The notes under the pieces were generated by a model that was given only the letters and a program-made list of their open reading frames with translations, did no database searches and had not been told where the DNA came from. This document shows positions 63,110 through 64,000 of a stretch of 64,000 nt of DNA, one piece after another. This DNA comes from Raineyella fluvialis (GTDB taxonomy: Bacteria > Actinomycetota > Actinomycetes > Propionibacteriales > Propionibacteriaceae): positions 3,224,001-3,288,000 of the forward strand of contig NZ_CP045725.1 in NCBI RefSeq assembly GCF_009646095.1. The letters run 5' to 3'. Both the position numbers and the translations under genes were made by a program. Positions within the stretch are counted from its first letter, which is position 1. Every line of letters starts with the position of its first letter.

Positions 63110-64000
63110 CCCATGTGCATGGTGTCGCCAGCAGCGACAAGGGACGGGTGGAGGGGTTCACCGCACCCCGTGCAGAAGAAGGTGTCCGAAGTGTCCGTTG
63201 TGTCCGTTTGCGCACTCCGCCCTTCCTCGGTTCGGACACTTCGGACACTTCGGACAGTGGTTTCGGACGGGGTGAAGATTCCTCGGCCAGTCTTCGTGAT
63301 CCGTCCGGACTCCGCGAGGCGACGCAGGTACTTACCCGCCTTGTCGGCGTCGATGTCGAGGGCCTCGGCCACGTCGGCGGCTCGGACACCCTCGGGGTGG
63401 GCGTTGACGTGGCGGAGGATGTTGCCCTGATCGTCCCCCAGGTTGCCCTGCTCGCGGCGCGTGGCGGCCTCCCGGGCGGCCTGGGCGAGGTTATCCCCCA
63501 CGACCGTCCACTGCCCGTCGAAGTGGAGCGCGTACTCGTCTTCGTCCACGTCACGCCCCGTGACCCGAATGATCCCGTCAGCCTCCTGCCGCTTCCGGGC
63601 GAGCAACAGAATCGAGTCGGCGGCCCCGGCGATGCCGTTGGTGCCGGACACCTGCTGCACGAAGTCGTCGGCGCCCATCTTCCGGTCGTGGTGGAGTGCC
63701 AGCAGCGCGGACCCGGGCCAGTCGTCCACGATCCGCTTCAACGACGCTGTGAACAGGTAGTCATTCACATAGCCGGACTCCCCCGACCGGGTCGGGGGCA
63801 TCGCCTTGCCCAACGTGTCGAGAATGACCAGGGGTGCGGGGCCGCAGTTCGGGAGCCGCTCCATCCACGCTTCGATGGTGTCCACGACGAGGGCGGGCTT
63901 CACGTCGGTGAGGTAGTCCAGGCCATTGGGCAGCGCCCGACCGAGGGTGAGCTTCCGCATCCGTTCCTGCAGTCGCCGGTCGCCGTCCTCGAGGGCCATC
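63097..64000 (-). CDS. RepA/DnaB-like AAA ATPase of the element, 5' end outside the window
   Basis: 301 codons are visible. RecA-type Walker B PLVILDTLGKAMPP and ADSILLLARKRQ-type core segments point to a hexameric RepA/DnaB-like replication helicase; the P-loop lies further upstream. A winged-helix domain follows (GNILRHVNAHPEGVRAADVAEALDIDADKAGKYLRRLAESGRI), then a Ser/Val/Arg and Thr/Asp repeat stretch, and a C-terminal zinc motif CTGCGEPLHPS...HMGC. It would drive replication of the integrated element. Confidence 0.78.
   Translation of the reverse strand, partial: MALEDGDRRLQERMRKLTLGRALPNGLDYLTDVKPALVVDTIEAWMERLPNCGPAPLVILDTLGKAMPPTRSGESGYVNDYLFTASLKRIVDDWPGSALLALHHDRKMGADDFVQQVSGTNGIAGAADSILLLARKRQEADGIIRVTGRDVDEDEYALHFDGQWTVVGDNLAQAAREAATRREQGNLGDDQGNILRHVNAHPEGVRAADVAEALDIDADKAGKYLRRLAESGRITKTGRGIFTPSETTVRSVRSVRTEEGRSAQTDTTDTSDTFFCTGCGEPLHPSLVAAGDTMHMGCSA
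63182..63248. repeat. Inverted repeat of 9-base iterations inside the RepA-like gene
   Basis: GTGTCCGAAGTGTCCG at 63182-63197 is inverted exactly at 63233-63248; the right arm is part of three TTCGGACAC iterations (63231-63256). It encodes the Thr-Asp and Ser-Val-Arg repeats in the protein tail. Confidence 0.7.

Larger units (their letters stand above)
59289..64000. mobile_element. Probable integrated plasmid- or phage-like element (extends beyond the window)
   Basis: From the 3' end of tRNA-Val(CAC) the gene set changes to short orphan genes, mainly minus-strand, with a RepA/DnaB-like ATPase, repeated leader and iteron-like sequences and an AT-richer cargo gene. Adjacency to a tRNA 3' end is typical of site-specific integration. 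No integrase is inside the window, so the far boundary and type (AICE, prophage or plasmid) are open. Confidence 0.6.

Overview
The window looks like chromosome of a high-GC Gram-positive bacterium of the Actinomycetota, most plausibly a member of the Propionibacteriales. This is inferred from the pyrophosphate-type phosphofructokinase, the gcvH-garA-ftsR-bfn-merR and thrS-HIT-pgsA gene orders, frequent GTG starts, and a selenocysteine formate dehydrogenase. No 16S rRNA gene is present, so the genus is not fixed.

Layout. 1-9 kb: the tail of a berberine-type FAD oxidoreductase, a small helical protein, an ABC-ATPase/FtsX exporter pair, a PadR-controlled drug-exporter-like ABC operon with a candidate operator, AlkD, and an SPFH/NfeD pair. 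9-19 kb: a self-contained selenocysteine unit with selB, selA, tRNA-Sec, selD and a three-gene formate dehydrogenase operon. The catalytic subunit has an in-frame UGA followed by a SECIS-like hairpin. 19-38 kb: mixed chromosome with a rhomboid-like protein, two MFS carriers, a pore-loop membrane protein, hydrolases, hemerythrin, DJ-1/PfpI, purple acid phosphatase, a two-domain cupredoxin, a P-type ATPase, acylphosphatase and a tandem hotdog thioesterase. An IS256-family element (24.2-25.5 kb) and an IS481-family element (37.4-38.5 kb) interrupt this part. 38-57 kb: housekeeping genes, including pyrophosphate phosphofructokinase, the MerR/BFN/FtsR/GarA/GcvH cluster, a DUF881-Sbp-DUF881 cluster, and a translationally coupled thrS-HIT-pgsA-lnt run. 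57.3-59.3 kb: two near-identical Gly-Cys-Val tRNA cassettes flank an NADP-binding oxidoreductase gene, followed by tRNA-Val(CAC). 59.3-64 kb: a probable integrated plasmid- or phage-like element with a RepA/DnaB-like ATPase, short orphan genes, iteron-like repeats and an AT-richer gene with HNH-like zinc motifs.

The strongest cross-cutting observation is that about ten genes, including the essential thrS, are each out of frame by one missing base in a short G or C run (two such sites in the nrfD-like gene). Restoring one base at each site gives a full-length family-like protein. This points to homopolymer under-calling in the assembly rather than gene decay. The fdh UGA is different: it is a true recoded selenocysteine codon.

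How genes work together. SelD makes selenophosphate. SelA converts Ser-tRNA-Sec to Sec-tRNA-Sec. SelB delivers it at the fdhA hairpin. FdhA then passes electrons from formate through the FdhB iron-sulfur clusters to the NrfD-like membrane subunit. The PadR, DUF1048, ATPase and permease genes form one exporter operon. GarA, FtsR and BFN sit with GcvH as in mycobacteria.
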